A program made the translations under genes and the position numbers. Shown here one piece after another: positions 22,746 through 34,689 of a stretch of 64,000 bases of DNA. This stretch comes from Cordilura impudica. Lineage: Eukaryota > Arthropoda > Insecta > Diptera > Scathophagidae. The stretch covers positions 14,776,100 through 14,840,099 of the forward strand of contig OY821518.1 of NCBI GenBank assembly GCA_963682025.1. The letters are read 5' to 3'. The number at the start of each line of letters is the position of its first letter. Positions within the stretch are counted from its first letter, which is position 1. A model generated the notes under the pieces. It saw only the letters and a program-made list of their open reading frames with translations. It ran no database searches and was not told the DNA's origin.

Positions 22746-22914
22746 AATTTGTTTTTTTTCGTCTGTTCACTCTTTGCAAAATGCTAATTGTTGATAAAAA
22801 TCCAAAAAAAAAATTGTTTTTTATGATAAGGGATAAAATGAAAATTAATATCTTCTGTTTTGTATCTCTATCATTCACTTGTTAGCTACATGTTATTATT
22901 TATAACGTATACAT

Positions 22915-24580
22915 TAGGGTGGCCCTTCATTATAGGGAGGAAAAAAAATTGGTCAAACTCTCGGTCTCACCCCCCACGAAATATTCGAATAGCAAAAAAA
23001 CTGAGAAATACAAAGTTTTGGGCAAATCAAAAAACATTTAGTCGTGCCTCAACGCGATTGAAAATTTCAAGTGTAGTTTATATGGGGAAAATATGACTTT
23101 TTTTTTAGATTTTACGAAAATTTCGTTCTATAGTTAAATTTTTCCGACAAGTTGTTATATAATTCGGGATCAGTATTAAATGCACCTTTCTAAAAGCTAT
23201 AAAACTTGAAAATCGAATAAAACCTCGCCAAGAAATAGCAAATGCCCCAGACCACTTTTGTGCCAAAAAAAGGTCATGAAATTTGATGGAATTTTTTCAA
23301 CTTTGAGAAATTGACTTAAACCATAACTTTTTTTAGTCTCTATACTTGTAAGGACTAAGATATGAAATATGTTTTATTACCACGATGTTAACCTATTGCG
23401 CATTGAGACCGAAAATGGGAATTTTTTTTGATAAAATTTTGAAAACTCCTTTTTCAAGTTTAAAAAAATTTTCTTAAACAAAATGTAAAAAAAATGGATC
23501 TGGCACTTAAAGGTTTTGTTAGGTACATGTTACAGATTAACTGGTTGAGTTTTTAGGTAAATCCCAATGCCAAAATTTTTTTGACAAGGAGTTTATTTTT
23601 TCGGATTTCGAGAAAAATGGGATTTTTGTAAAATATTTTGTAAATGTACTCTTTCTAAATACTTTTTATCAAAAATTCATCACTTTTCTACTTTTAAATA
23701 TTATATTTTATCTTAATAGCTTAGGGTTTCGGAAAAAATTAATATGACACCATTATCCCTTTTGGAATTGGGGTCACATATGACCCCAAGCTAATAAAAG
23801 ACAATTTATTCAAAAAATTCAAATATTTTGCAAATACTGTTGAATTTTTAAAAGCGTTACTTAAAATATTATAACCAAATATGTATATCTCCCGTTCCTA
23901 TAATTTTGGATAAATCCGAGAATGCTAACCCATTATTTGCCAAGGCCAGCTTTTGTTTTTAAGATATATCTAAATAAAGATTACCGAACACGAGTTTTTC
24001 TACTAAATCCATGAAAGCACTATCTAGAATTTAAGAAAAATAATTCGGTTAATTTTTATTTATTTAACCCTTCAGTGCTCCTGTGATCAAAATAATCCAT
24101 TGTGATATACCTTTGGTGCTCGCGAAGATAAATTAAAACAACTTTTAACCAATTTTGTTATAAAATTATTTTATGTATAAAAACTATCTATATTTTTCTA
24201 AATAAATGACCCAAAGCTAATAAAAGACAATTTATTCAAAAGAATATGAAATATAAAATTAATTCTATTTATTTTGGTGTATTTAAGGATGATTTAGTAC
24301 GCGATTCAAATTGTTTTCTGTAATCACTTACGACTTGCAATAAGTATTGCTTTTCTTTAATTTACATTATTATTATAAATAGAACGAAATTTTCGTAAAA
24401 TCTGAAAAAAGTCATATTTTCCCATATAAACACACTTGAAATTTTCAAACGCGTTGAGCCACCTCTAAATGTTTTTTGATTGGCCCAAAACTTTGTATTT
24501 TTTAATTTTTTGCCATTCGCATATTTCTAGGGGGTGAGTCCGAGAGTTTGAACACTTTTTTTTTATTAAGGGCCACCCTA
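22915..24580. mobile_element. 1.67 kb element with ~200 bp terminal inverted repeats
   Basis: The arms start TAGGGTGGCCCTT at the left and end AAGGGCCACCCTA at the right. Similarity continues inward for about 200 bases, including the pair CATATGGGAAAATATGAC-like and GTCATATTTTCCCATAT. Flanking octamers GTATACAT and GTACATAT match at 6 of 8 positions, which could be a decayed 8 bp target duplication (hAT/P-like length). The interior has no transposase frame and holds a ~28 bp internal duplicate (AAGCTAATAAAAGACAATTT at about 23788 and 24213). It is non-autonomous; I do not assign a superfamily. Confidence 0.75.
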
Positions 24581-24643
24581 GTACATATGCTTGAATGGTT
24601 GAGTTGGTGGATATAGCTGAATTTTAAAGGTGATGCAATTATA

Positions 24644-25256
24644 AACAAGTTAGAAAATTATAGTCAGTCTAGACCGGCTATACGATATCCTATACCAATA
24701 TCTTAGAGAAAAGGTCTTAGTTCCAACTAATTGGATATAGAAAATAGACATTGTTATTATTTGTTTACCTGCTGATATGAAAAAGTATAAATGGACGCTA
24801 TGTTTATATGGGGACTTGCTCAAAAAATGGCCCAATCCGGAAATTCTCTTATTTTGTGTACAAACATGTAAAAAACAAAATATTGTGCAATATTTTTGTT
24901 TTTTTGATAGATTTAAATGAAGTTCGGGAAGTCGCTTTATATGGGGGCTATGACAAAGAATTGACCTTCAGGGCTTAGTTATCGAATACTGAGTGATGGG
25001 TGTATTTGTCACCCATTAATTTGGTCAATCATATGGCAATTTAAGTCGTTCTCATAGGGATCGTTTGTATGGGGACTGGGTCTGAATACCTATTTTCACC
25101 TATTTCAATAGAGTTCATCAAAATATATTCAAATTTGCGACCTGTAGTTTGATTACAAGGTATATAGTGATTCTGAGCTGATCGGTATAATAAAAGATAG
25201 ATAGTTGTTACAAACATTATCACAAACTCATATACTACATAGTGAAGTATTGTATA
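24644..25256 (+). repeat. Diverged family A element (forward)
   Basis: It starts ACAAGTTAGAAAATTATAGT with a palindrome carrying two changes. Modules are partly deleted, the (GTCC)n tract is lost, and the end is ACTACATAGTGAAG. It is an old copy. Confidence 0.7.
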
Positions 25257-25301
25257 AAAAGAGTTGCCAATTACACTGTACAACACAAAAAAAAAAAATT
25301 A

Positions 25302-25821
25302 CAAGGTTCGGGCTATAAATTTTGATACAGACAAAAAAAAGGACACGTGTATCGGCGTTTTGAAAGTTTACATCTGAATTTCATTTGAGGGGGGGGGGGG
25401 GGGGGGGTTAAAGTTTCCCAGCCCTCGAAAAAGCAAAAACACCATTAAAACAGGGATTTAAGGGGTTAAAATGTTCCGCAAAAATATTCGCCGTGAAATT
25501 TTACTATAAGTCCCTGAATACACCAAATCGAAAAATTCAACCAGAAAGTCAGAAATAAGATACAACAAAAGAGATCTTAGGTTTAATTTCACATTTATTA
25601 AGAATATTATTTAATATATTTTGGCGTACTTTAAATTTTACGGCGAATATTTATGCGAAAAATTTTAACCCCTTAAATCCCTGTTTTAATGGTGTTTTTG
25701 CTCTTTAGAGGGCTGGGAAACTTTAATCCCCCCCTCAAATGAATTTCAGATGTAAACTTTCAAAACGCCGATACACGTGTCTTTTTTGTCTCCTCAATCA
25801 AAATTTATAGGCCGGACCTTG
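25302..25821. mobile_element. Foldback element with ~200 bp arms and an expanded poly-G
   Basis: Left arm 25302-25515 and right arm about 25620-25821 are inverted copies. The outer ends are CAAGGTTCGGGC and GGCCGGACCTTG, and both arms share the CACGTGTATCGGCGTTTTG block (as its complement on the right). The left arm has a run of 19 G (25389-25407) where the right arm has only seven C. The spacer is about 100 bases and has no gene. Confidence 0.8.
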
Positions 25822-25829
25822 AAATTTTG

Positions 25830-26150
25830 GAAAAAGTTTGATTTTGTTGTAGAGTTTTATTCGTTATCTCATGTGATTTGATTTTAAATGAATAAACTTT
25901 TTTACCACACGACGCAAAAAAGAAAAAAAAAAAAAACAAATTAAACAAATATTTATTGTTAGTGTGTTGGTAAGCGAAAGTAATCGGTTTTTCCATTGAT
26001 GTTGCCACATTATTAAAAAATTTAATATTATTTTACTGTGAAGTTGTAACGACGAAAATCAGTTAAAGTTCACTTAATGCTCTCTTTAGCTAAAGTCACC
26101 ATTTACTATAATATTTACTCTAAAGGCAAATTCTAATAATGGCCCTAAGT
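25830..26150. other. AT-rich intergenic sequence
   Basis: Nothing recognised. An A-rich run lies at 25915-25937. Confidence 0.35.
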
Positions 26151-26152
26151 AC

Positions 26153-26381
26153 ACACACAGAAAAAAATCGCCAACCGAATTGTTCTAAATTTTAACAACT
26201 CCATTTTCGGTTGTATCAACAGACACTTTATAGCAACTAACCATTCTCTATTGTGATAAAATATTTACTGTTAATAGAATAGAAATATAATTCTAATCAA
26301 CTCAAAATTCGGTTATTGTCTTCATCGCAATTCGGTTGGCAATAAATTTGGTAGCCACAACAAATCTGTTTTCTGTGTGTA
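26153..26381. mobile_element. Short MITE-like element (family E)
   Basis: Ends are ACACACAGAAAA and TTTTCTGTGTGT in inverted orientation, with inner CCAACCGAATT and AATTCGGTTGG also inverted. Related sequence lies at 29440-29640, 39893-40080 and about 45408-45560. Confidence 0.6.
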
Positions 26382-26845
26382 ATATATCACACCTTGTACT
26401 TTTTATATTCATATCACTCGAGCATATTTCAAATTTAAAGTTTTACATTTAATACTTCAAATGAATTTGCGCGGTATTTATTAAAAAAGCAGCTATTAAG
26501 GAAATATCACTACTAAATTGAAGTAAAAATTTAATTTGATATTTTCGATATTTATACATTTTAATGTTAAAAGTGTTTCCGAAAAGTTAGACAAATAAAC
26601 TAATATTGCATATTTAAATTTTTTTTCTTATAATGAACATTATGTCGGCATTAAAAATTGGACGCCATTAAAGATTAAAAAATTATTTTGAAAATGTACA
26701 AAATTTGTTAAATGTGGTCATAATTATAAAACAGGTATAAGTCGAAATTTGAAAAAATTAAGTTTTCTTCAATTGAATAATATTTTTAATTTTTTCTGAA
26801 AAAAAAAAAAAAAAAAATATTAATGAAAATTGTGATCTTTTATTT
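26382..26845. other. AT-rich intergenic sequence
   Basis: No gene or family recognised before the D5 cap. Confidence 0.35.
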
Positions 26846-29440
26846 TACAATTTAAAAAAAAAATCATGTGAGTCCGATCACAGGGCAGATGTGTAAATAT
26901 TTTGTAACTAAATATTTTTTTATGGCACTTTTTTAAAATCAAACAGAAAGCGTCATCTATCACTTATAGCAATAGCAGGGGCTCTGCTAATATAAAAATA
27001 TTTATTATTATTTATTATTTCAACCGGTTAATTTTTAATTTTTCGTTTTTTATTTTTCATTTTTTTGTTTATCATTTTTCATTTTTCATTTTTGATTTTT
27101 AATTTTTTATGTTTCATTTTTTATTTTTCATTTTTTTATTTAATTTTTCATTTTTTAATTTTTATTTTTAATATTTTATTTTTCATTTTTTATCTTTCAT
27201 TTTTCGTTTTTCAGTTTTCAGTTTTCATTTTTTATTTTTAATTTCTTATTTTTAATTTTTTATTTTTAATTTTTTATTTTTCATTTTTCCTTTATCATTT
27301 TTCGTTTTTTTATTTTTTATTTTTCATTTTTTTATTTTTCATTTTTCACTTTTTATTTTTCACTTTTCATTTTTCGTTTTTAATTTTCATTTTTAATTTT
27401 TCGATTTTTATATTTCGTTTTTCACTTTTTATTTTTCACTTTTCATTTTTCGTTTTTAATTTTCATTTTTAATTTTTCGATTTTTATATTTCGTTTTTCA
27501 TTTTTCATTTTTTATTTTTTTATTTTCTTTTTTTTTTATTTTTTTGTTTTCATTTTCGTTTTTCATTTTTATTTTTCGTTATTTGTTTCTAATTTTTTAT
27601 TTTTCATTTTTCGTTTTTATATTTCATTTTTCATTTGTCATTTTTCAGTTTTTCGATTTTATTTTTAATTTTTTATTTTTCTTTTTTTATTTTTCATTTT
27701 TCGTTTTTTGTTCATCATTTATCATTTTTGATTTCTCATTTTTAATTTTTAATTTTTCGTTTCTTATTTTTCATTTTTTATTTTTAATTTCTAATATTTT
27801 ATTTTTCAGTTTTCGTTTTTCAGTTTTCGTTTTTTATTTTCAATCTTATTTTTAATTTTTAATATTTTATTTTTCATTTTTAATTTCTCATTTTTAATTT
27901 TTAATTTTTTATTTTTTATTTATCATTTCTCATTTTTTGTTTTTCATTTTGCGTTTTTCAGTTTTCATTTTTATTTTTTTATTTTTTATTTTTTATTTTT
28001 TATTTTTTATTTTTTATTTTTTATTTTTTATTTTTTATTTTCTATTTTTTATTTATTTTTTATTTTTTAGTTTTTATTTTCTATTTTCTATTTTTTATTT
28101 TTTATTTTAAATTCTTTATTTTTTATTTTTTTATTTTTTATTTTTCTTTTTTAATTTTTTATTTTTCATTATTTGTTTTTAGTTTTTTATTTTTCATTTT
28201 TCGTTTTTGATATTTCATTTTTCATTTGTCATTTTTCAGTTTTTCGTTTTTATTTTTAATTTTTTATTTTTCATTTTTCATTTTTTATTTTTAATTTTTA
28301 ATTTTTAATATTTTATTTTTCATTTTTCGTTTTTTGTTTTTCATTTTTCGTTTCTCATTTTTGTTTTTCAGTTTTCATTTTTTATTTTTCATTTTTATTT
28401 TTTATTTTTTATTTTTTATTTTTTATTTTTTAATTTAAATTTTTTATTTTTTATTTTTTTATTTTTCGTTTTTCATTTTTTATTTTTCATTATTTGTTTT
28501 TAGTTTTTTTTTTCATTTTTCGTTTTATATATTTCATTTTTCATTTGTCATTTTTCAGTTTTTCGTTTTTATTTTTCTTTTTTTATTTTTCATTTTTCGT
28601 TTTTCGTTCATAATTTTTCTCTTTTTATTTCTCATTTTTAATTTTTAATTTTTCGTTTCTTATTTTTAATATTTTATTTTTCATTTTTCATTTTTTATTT
28701 TTAATTTTTAATATTTTATTTTTCATTTTTCGTTTTTTGTTTTTCATTTTTCGTTTCTCATTTTTGTTTTTCATTTTTCGTTTTTCAGTTTTCATTTTTT
28801 ATTTTTCATTTTTATTTTTTATTTTTTCTTTTTAATTTTTAATTTTTTATTTTAAATTTTTTATTTTTCATTTTTAATTTTTCTTTTTTATTTTTCATTT
28901 TTTATTTTCCATTTTTGTTTTTCATTTTTCGTTTTTCAGTTTTCATTTTTCATTTTTCATTTTTATTTTTTATTTTTTATTTTTTATTTTCTATTTTTTA
29001 TTTTTTATTTTTTACTTTTTTATTTTTTATTTTTTATTTTTTATATTTAATTTTTTATTTTTTATTTTTTATTTTTTATTTTTCATTTTTTCTTTTTAAT
29101 TTTTTATTTTAAATATTTTATTTTTAATTTTTTATTTTTCATTTTTTATTTTTAATTTTTCGTTCGTCGTTTTTGATTTTTATTTTTCATTTTTCATTTA
29201 TGTGTTTCATTTTTGATTTTTTATTTTTCACTTTTCACTTTTCATTTTTCCTTTTTAATTTTCATTTTTCGTTTTTTATTTTTCAATTTTCATTTTTTAT
29301 TTCTCATTTTTCAATTTTCGTTTTTCATTTTCCATTTTTAATATTTTATATTTAATTTTTTATTTTTACTTTTTCATTTTTCGTATTTTATTTTTCATTT
29401 TTCAATTTTCATTTTTTATTTCTCATTTTTCAATTTCGCA
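26846..29440 (+). repeat. Family D element copy D5 (left cap plus ~2.4 kb array)
   Basis: The left cap (26846-27030) has AATCATGTGAGTCCGATC, a mutated GATGTGTAAATATT and GCAGGGGCTCTG, and lacks part of the TGCAG block. The array (27031-29440) includes sub-regions of near-pure TTTTTTA (about 27970-28140), larger duplicated blocks (for example 27345-27430 and 27420-27500), and TTTTTCG variants. The right cap is absent; the array runs into family E-related sequence. Confidence 0.75.
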
Positions 29441-29445
29441 AAGCG

Positions 29446-30385
29446 AATTATTCTAAAGTTTAACTAACAACTATGTTTTCAATTGACTCAAGACAAGTTC
29501 TGTAGCAGTTAACCATTTTTTGTTGTTATAAAATATTTTCTATTAAGACAAAAGAATTGTAATAATAATCAATTCGAAATTCGGTTATCAAATTGATCGA
29601 AATTCGGTTTTCACAATTAATCTGTTTTCTCAGTGTACGAAAAAAGAAATATACGACTTAGGTCACATCCCATAATTACGGGCACAAATCTTTAAAATAA
29701 TTAAATAATATCAATAAATTATTTGATATTATTTTTCACCTTAGAAAATTATTTTTGTCAGATTGGAAAATTTTTCTAAAATTGAAATTTTTAAGCATAT
29801 TTCAAAATGGCAACACAGAGGGAACTTGACACATTTTATCGAACTATTAGTTCTTAAAACTTACAATACTGAAGGAAATGTTTATATTGTAAAATATAAT
29901 ATATCAACTATAAAAATATAAATATTATTTGTTTTTTAACTGAACAAATATTTTGTTACCAATTTAAGTTTTATCCCTAATAAATCCTACCTAATAGAAA
30001 ATTTTTTATCATTTTCAACTAGCAACTGCATTCAAATTAACAAATTAATTAACAAATGGAAATTGTTTTGCTATCTGGATAAAAAACAATGAAAATAATA
30101 ACTCGTAATACAATATGTTATCTCTTTAAAGATTATTTTCGAATAAGTTCTCTTAATTCCATATAATTCTCTTTACATGAAATTCAAATATTTAAAAATA
30201 CTACTCTCACTAAATTTGAGAATAACGTTAAATAAATATTTGATTGTTATCAAACTAAGTATTGAATATTAGAAATAACCTCATAAAAACTTTTGTTGTC
30301 ATTTATTTTATGGAAGTTTATTGTAACAACATTAAAGTAGTTTCTCACTTTGGAAAGACTTTTTGTTATTTCATATCAGTTTTGT
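29446..30385 (+). repeat. Segmental duplication, copy 1
   Basis: About 0.9 kb that recurs at 39.89-40.71 kb with high similarity. It begins with family E-like sequence (CTAAAGTTTAACTAACAAC) and ends near CATTAAAGTAGTTTCTCA. It has no gene. It follows directly after a heptamer array. Confidence 0.75.
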
Positions 30386-30473
30386 GCTACTTTAAACACT
30401 AACAATTCAACTTGCTAGAACCTAGAATAAATCAGAAAAAATTTTACGAATTCAAGAGAAATTTTCGTATATA

Positions 30474-31640
30474 CGAGGGTGGTCTCAGAACAAATTGACC
30501 TGACGAAGAAAATACAAGATATTTGGAAAAATTTTTCTTTATTTCTCAACATAATCATTTGTTAGCTTGATATATTTTTCCCGGCTGTATTTAAAGCTTC
30601 GATACCCTGTTTATAATAATAACTGTCTAGTTCCTTAATAAAACAATCTTCATTGTTGGCAAATATTTTACCATCGAGCCTTTTTTTCTAGTTCGGAAAT
30701 AGAAAATAATACGAAGAAAGTAAATCTGGCGAACAAGTTGCGTGCTGTAGCAACTCGAGCTTTAATGCATGGATTTTGGACATCTCAATAGTGGTGGTGT
30801 GCACTGGTACATTGTCTTGATGAAACAGAACTTTTTTGCTAAATGCTGACTTTTTTCCTTAATTTCATCACCTAAACGCTGCAACAAGTTAACATAATGC
30901 TCGACGTTGACAAGTTTTCCTTATTGAATGTATTCAATAACAATTATCCCACGCACATCTAAAAAAACAGACGTTATAATCAGCAGTTGGAACAGTCTTC
31001 ACTTACTTTGGATACGATTCTCCCATTTCAGCCCATTCTTTTTACTGTTCCTTTGTCTCAGGTGTGAAGTGGTGGACCCCTATCTCATCCATGGTTAGGA
31101 ACCGGCGTCAAAGCTGGGCTTTATTCCGGTGAAACATTGCTAAATATTTTATAGAAACATCTTTACGACGCTGTTTTTGTTCTATTGTGAGCAAACGTGG
31201 CACCCTTCTTGCGGACAGCTTTCTCATCTCCAAATATTCGGACAACTTTTTAAAAAGCCTACCATTTTAGCTAGCTCACGCTCTTCAGTCGACCATCACC
31301 CTGTACCATTTTGCTGATTTTCTTAGCAGTTTCTGGCGTGGCCAACTCAATTGGTTTAAACTTTGCCACCCAATATTTTGTAGTCGTAAATGAAGATGCC
31401 CACAGAGTAGAATCTAGCTCGCCTTTAATATTGGATGTACTGAGACCCTTCAAATGAAAGTATTGAGTTACATAACGGTAACCGCTTTTCCCCAAATTCA
31501 CTGTGATAGATGACTTTTTTTGGGTGAGAAAAAAATCCTAAACAATGTTTTATAAAGTTGCCACTTTTCACCAAAGTAATTTTTTTCAAACTACTGCCGC
31601 CATCTTCATTTTAGGTTGGGTTGTTCTGGGGCCACCTTCG
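30474..31640 (-). pseudogene. Dead mariner (DD34D type) with mutated catalytic Asp
   Basis: Ends are inverted (CGAGGGTGGTCTCAGAACA and the complement of GTTCTGGGGCCACCTTCG) with TA on both sides. Read on the minus strand, the transposase is broken by frameshifts and stops but shows the first catalytic site as RFLTMDE (about 31085), TPETKEQ, the second as HQDN (about 30812), then SPDLLSSYYF 34 residues later, where the third Asp is replaced by Tyr. The longest intact piece (31271-31501) is the N-terminal side of the catalytic domain. Total about 1.17 kb, slightly shorter than usual mariners. Confidence 0.8.
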
Positions 31641-31684
31641 TACGTACACACTCTACCAGGCCTCTTGATTAATTTTAATAAAAA

Positions 31685-32120
31685 CTAGCAGAGCCCAGTC
31701 CCCGAAATTCGAGTGCAAATTGTAGGAAATGTTATTTTTTTCATTTAATATATTATTTTATAAGGGCCTAATGTTATGCTAATCAATTTTAGCCAATTCA
31801 CAATTCAACACTTTATAAATAAGATTCAGTAAATTTCATTATAAATATTTGTTGAACACACAGAAAATATGTAAATGGGTTTGTTAATAAATAATTTCAA
31901 AGGAGCCTAAAGGTATGCTAATCAATTTTTCAACACAGGGCTTTTGATATTTATAGTAAACACATACACCGTATGTGTTTTATGTATGTTTTAGTAGTTA
32001 CTTTAAATGAGCATTTGTCCAACAAAATGTTCCAGACGGTGCAATTCTGCAAATCTGGTGGACAGCTAAAAATAAATACCTTTCAAATGAGGTATGTTTG
32101 GTCAAAATCGGTTATTAAAT
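31685..32120 (-). mobile_element. Helitron (reverse) lacking its 5' end
   Basis: The 3' end is at 31685 (CTAG, hairpin with a mutated arm CCCCGAAATTCGAG). It contains an internal partial duplication (GCTAATCAATTTT at about 31778 and 31918). The 5' terminus is missing where the next Helitron begins. Confidence 0.65.
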
Positions 32121-32124
32121 ATAA

Positions 32125-32545
32125 CTAGCAGATTCCAGCACTGGAAATTCGAGTGCAAATTCTAGGAAATTTTATTTTTTCATTTAATAAAGACTCTAAA
32201 GTTATGCTTCACAATACAACTCATTCTAAATGAAGAAAACAAACTCAAAACAATAACACAAACACATTAAAAAATTTAATAAACACACACATAGCATTGT
32301 ATAAATTTAAGTATGTGTTAGTAGCAACTTTAAACGATCATAACTCCAAAAAAATATTCCAGACGAAAAAAATCTTTAAATCTGGGTATCAGCTAAAAAC
32401 AAATACCTTTCAAATGATAAATTTTTTGTCAAAATCGGGGTAAAACTGTGAAAATTACATCGGTCACAAGAAATCGCCTTGCCTATTAATATTATAGATT
32501 TCTATGTTGGTCACAAGAGATGGCCTTGTCTATTACTATTATAGA
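32125..32545 (-). mobile_element. Helitron (reverse) with a doubled 5' end
   Basis: The 3' CTAG is at 32125 with a hairpin; the canonical 5' end (AATATTATAGA) closes at 32498. It is followed by a second, diverged copy of the 5'-terminal ~45 bases (GGTCACAAGAGATGGCC ... CTATTATAGA, to 32545). Confidence 0.65.
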
Positions 32546-32549
32546 TTAG

Positions 32550-32985
32550 AAGATTTCCTCTCTAGGAGAGAATAAAGTCTAGAACTTAACAGTTTCCAAA
32601 TTTTTCCATTCAAAATTTTCACATAATTTATAAAATATTAACTCAAAGTCTAAGAATTTCATTTTATAAAATAATCTAAAAATAATAAATATAATCTCAT
32701 ACGAAATTTTCGCCGTAGCCTAGCTGTAGATAATTAAACATGAGCCAGCTATTTTATTTAGGGGGTACCTGTTTGCCTGAACAACTTTATCGCTTTAACT
32801 ATAATACTCGTAATTCTGACTAATTAAAACAAACAAACCCAAGAAAACAACAACTATAAATCAATTTAATTTTAGTTTTAAAGTAATTATGGAAATCTTA
32901 AACTAAAACACAAACAAAAATAAACAAGCCTCTCTGAATCAACAATTAAATACAAAAGAAGATGAGGAGAGACTGATTTCGAAAT
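32550..32985. other. AT-rich upstream region of Kazal gene 3
   Basis: No separate gene recognised. The piece at 32960-33000 shares words (GAGACTGATTT, TTTGCTATTAAAT) with the regions upstream of gene 4 and at the window end. Confidence 0.4.
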
Positions 32986-32989
32986 TTGC

Positions 32990-33032
32990 TATTAAATGTA
33001 TTTGAATTTTTTAAATTTAATTCAGTTCAGTC
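32990..33032 (+). promoter_or_regulatory. Core promoter of Kazal gene 3 (TATA-like plus initiator)
   Basis: TATTAAAT at 32990-32997 is followed 32 bases on by two overlapping initiator matches, TCAGTT (33022) and TCAGTC (33027), which fit the fly TCAGTY consensus. Confidence 0.6.
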
Positions 33033-33109
33033 TCGACTAGACTATCGTAGAAGTTGTACATAAAATATTCTTGTAATTAAAACGCTCATTTAAGTGTGGC
33101 TCGAACAAA

Positions 33110-33328
33110 ATGCAATTTTATACAATTTTCGTTTTTGTTATCCTAACAATAGCTACTTTTGTTGGTGTAACCCAGGCGGCCTTTTGTCCTTGCGATTTGA
33201 GTAACAAAGAAAAGATTTGTGGTTCAAATGGTGTTACTTACAAAAATCGCTGTGAATTCGAGTGTACTCAACGAGATTACAAGAAACTGGGACGTACTCT
33301 TAACATTAAGCAAGTTGGACCATGCTAA
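33110..33328 (+). CDS. Secreted single-domain Kazal-type serine protease inhibitor (gene 3)
   Basis: The 72-residue product has a signal peptide of about 1-23 (cut near TQA) and a Kazal domain with six cysteines at 26, 28, 37, 48, 52 and 72, signature TYKNRCEFEC. The C2-C3 loop holds eight residues against seven in genes 1 and 2. The predicted P1 is Leu30, so the likely target class is chymotrypsin-, elastase- or subtilisin-like rather than trypsin. The segment KEKICGSNG with the following TY and NR is shared almost exactly with gene 4, also in DNA, which marks those two as sister copies. An AATAAA is at 33516. Confidence 0.92.
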   Translation: MQFYTIFVFVILTIATFVGVTQAAFCPCDLSNKEKICGSNGVTYKNRCEFECTQRDYKKLGRTLNIKQVGPC

Positions 33329-33515
33329 CAAAACTCAACTTGTTGACATCATCCATTGGAAAGACAACAACACTATTATTAAAACGACATTTAATTGACA
33401 TTATCTATCAGTAATAAGTTGTGAAAATTTTCATTAATTAAAACACTGGCGTTGCTTTTATATATCATAAATAATTTATAGTACATTTAAATTATGTATG
33501 CTAATTATTATCATA

Positions 33516-33521
33516 AATAAA
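33516..33521 (+). terminator. Polyadenylation signal of Kazal gene 3
   Basis: AATAAA about 190 bases after the stop codon. Confidence 0.45.
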
Positions 33522-33529
33522 AAAAAATT

Positions 33530-34095
33530 AATAATAATTGTTTAACACCTATTTAATATGTAAGTGTTTGTTTGTTTGTTTTGTATACCTACAACAAGGC
33601 CGTGAATATATTTATGGTAGTTTTGTGAATTTTTCGTTACAGGGAGTGTAGCGAATATTGGGGATCTTTTTTTTTAATTCAACAAAGAAATTAAGCCTTT
33701 TAAACTTCACTCTTTTTAAATTTTATTAAATTTCTAGCATAAATATTTTATAGCACTAAGCTAAAAAATATTTAAAATTTTGTATCTCTAGTCAAGCAGC
33801 TGCTGAAATATTAATCCGTGGACAGTTAAAAAAATCATAAAATACTCGCTGAAGCACTCTAGAATAATTGTGTTCGTCTTTAAAGCTGGTTAAAATATTA
33901 GTTTACTCGAGATCTTATACAAAACGATATTGAGATATCCTCTATAATGCCATATATAAAAGTTTTGTTTGCGAAAGGTTCAAGGTCATGTGATACAAAT
34001 TTTTCTATGGAACATCTTAAGTAGTGCCACCTTCAAAATTCTCAAAACAATATACATATCGCACATGTACCTCTAAAGTGAATCAACTGAAAATT
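33530..34095. other. AT-rich intergenic sequence
   Basis: Nothing recognised. Confidence 0.35.
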
Positions 34096-34099
34096 TTTC

Positions 34100-34534
34100 T
34101 TTTTAAATGGTGCGTGGTAAAGAAGAAGAAAGCATATATTTCAAAAATTCATAACTGCACTGTATTCTTAATCGGACCGGTTTCTGGCATTTCAGCCTTC
34201 ATCGGCGATTTATTGAACATTGTGATAATTGTTATGTTTTAATTGAATAGATTGTTTCTATATGAACATTTTTTCTACTTAGGGCGGCCGTGAGGTTTTG
34301 AACCATGAACCTTCACATACACTCGTACTTGCACTTTTTTTTTGGTCAGCGTTTTAACACACTCACCTAAAGTCAGGCCTACGAGCAGTGTGGTTAGATT
34401 CAGTTTTCTTAACATACAGCTTTACTTTGTATTAATTTCAGAAGATACAACTCTGTCCAAACAAACAATCGTTATTTTTGAATTTTGAATATTTTTTGCA
34501 TTTATACTTCTAATTTCCACTATTCTCAGTTTTC
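34100..34534 (-). repeat. 435 bp direct repeat, copy 1, with a mutated hammerhead
   Basis: It is nearly identical to 34690-35125. The minus strand at 34170-34210 has the hammerhead layout of copy 2, but the core reads CCGATGA instead of CTGATGA. That change hits an invariant U, so self-cleavage is not expected. The coding-like frames over both copies lack any recognisable domain. Confidence 0.8.
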
Positions 34535-34689
34535 GTAAGAGTTGTCATATGTGATGTACGGTTTTGTACATACCTACATATGCACTTTTACATATATTTG
34601 AGATGACGCTTTTGAAGCGAAGAAATTTTTTGTTTGTTAGATTTAGTCATTTTTCAGACATATTGCAATTACTGCAAATTATAATTTTT

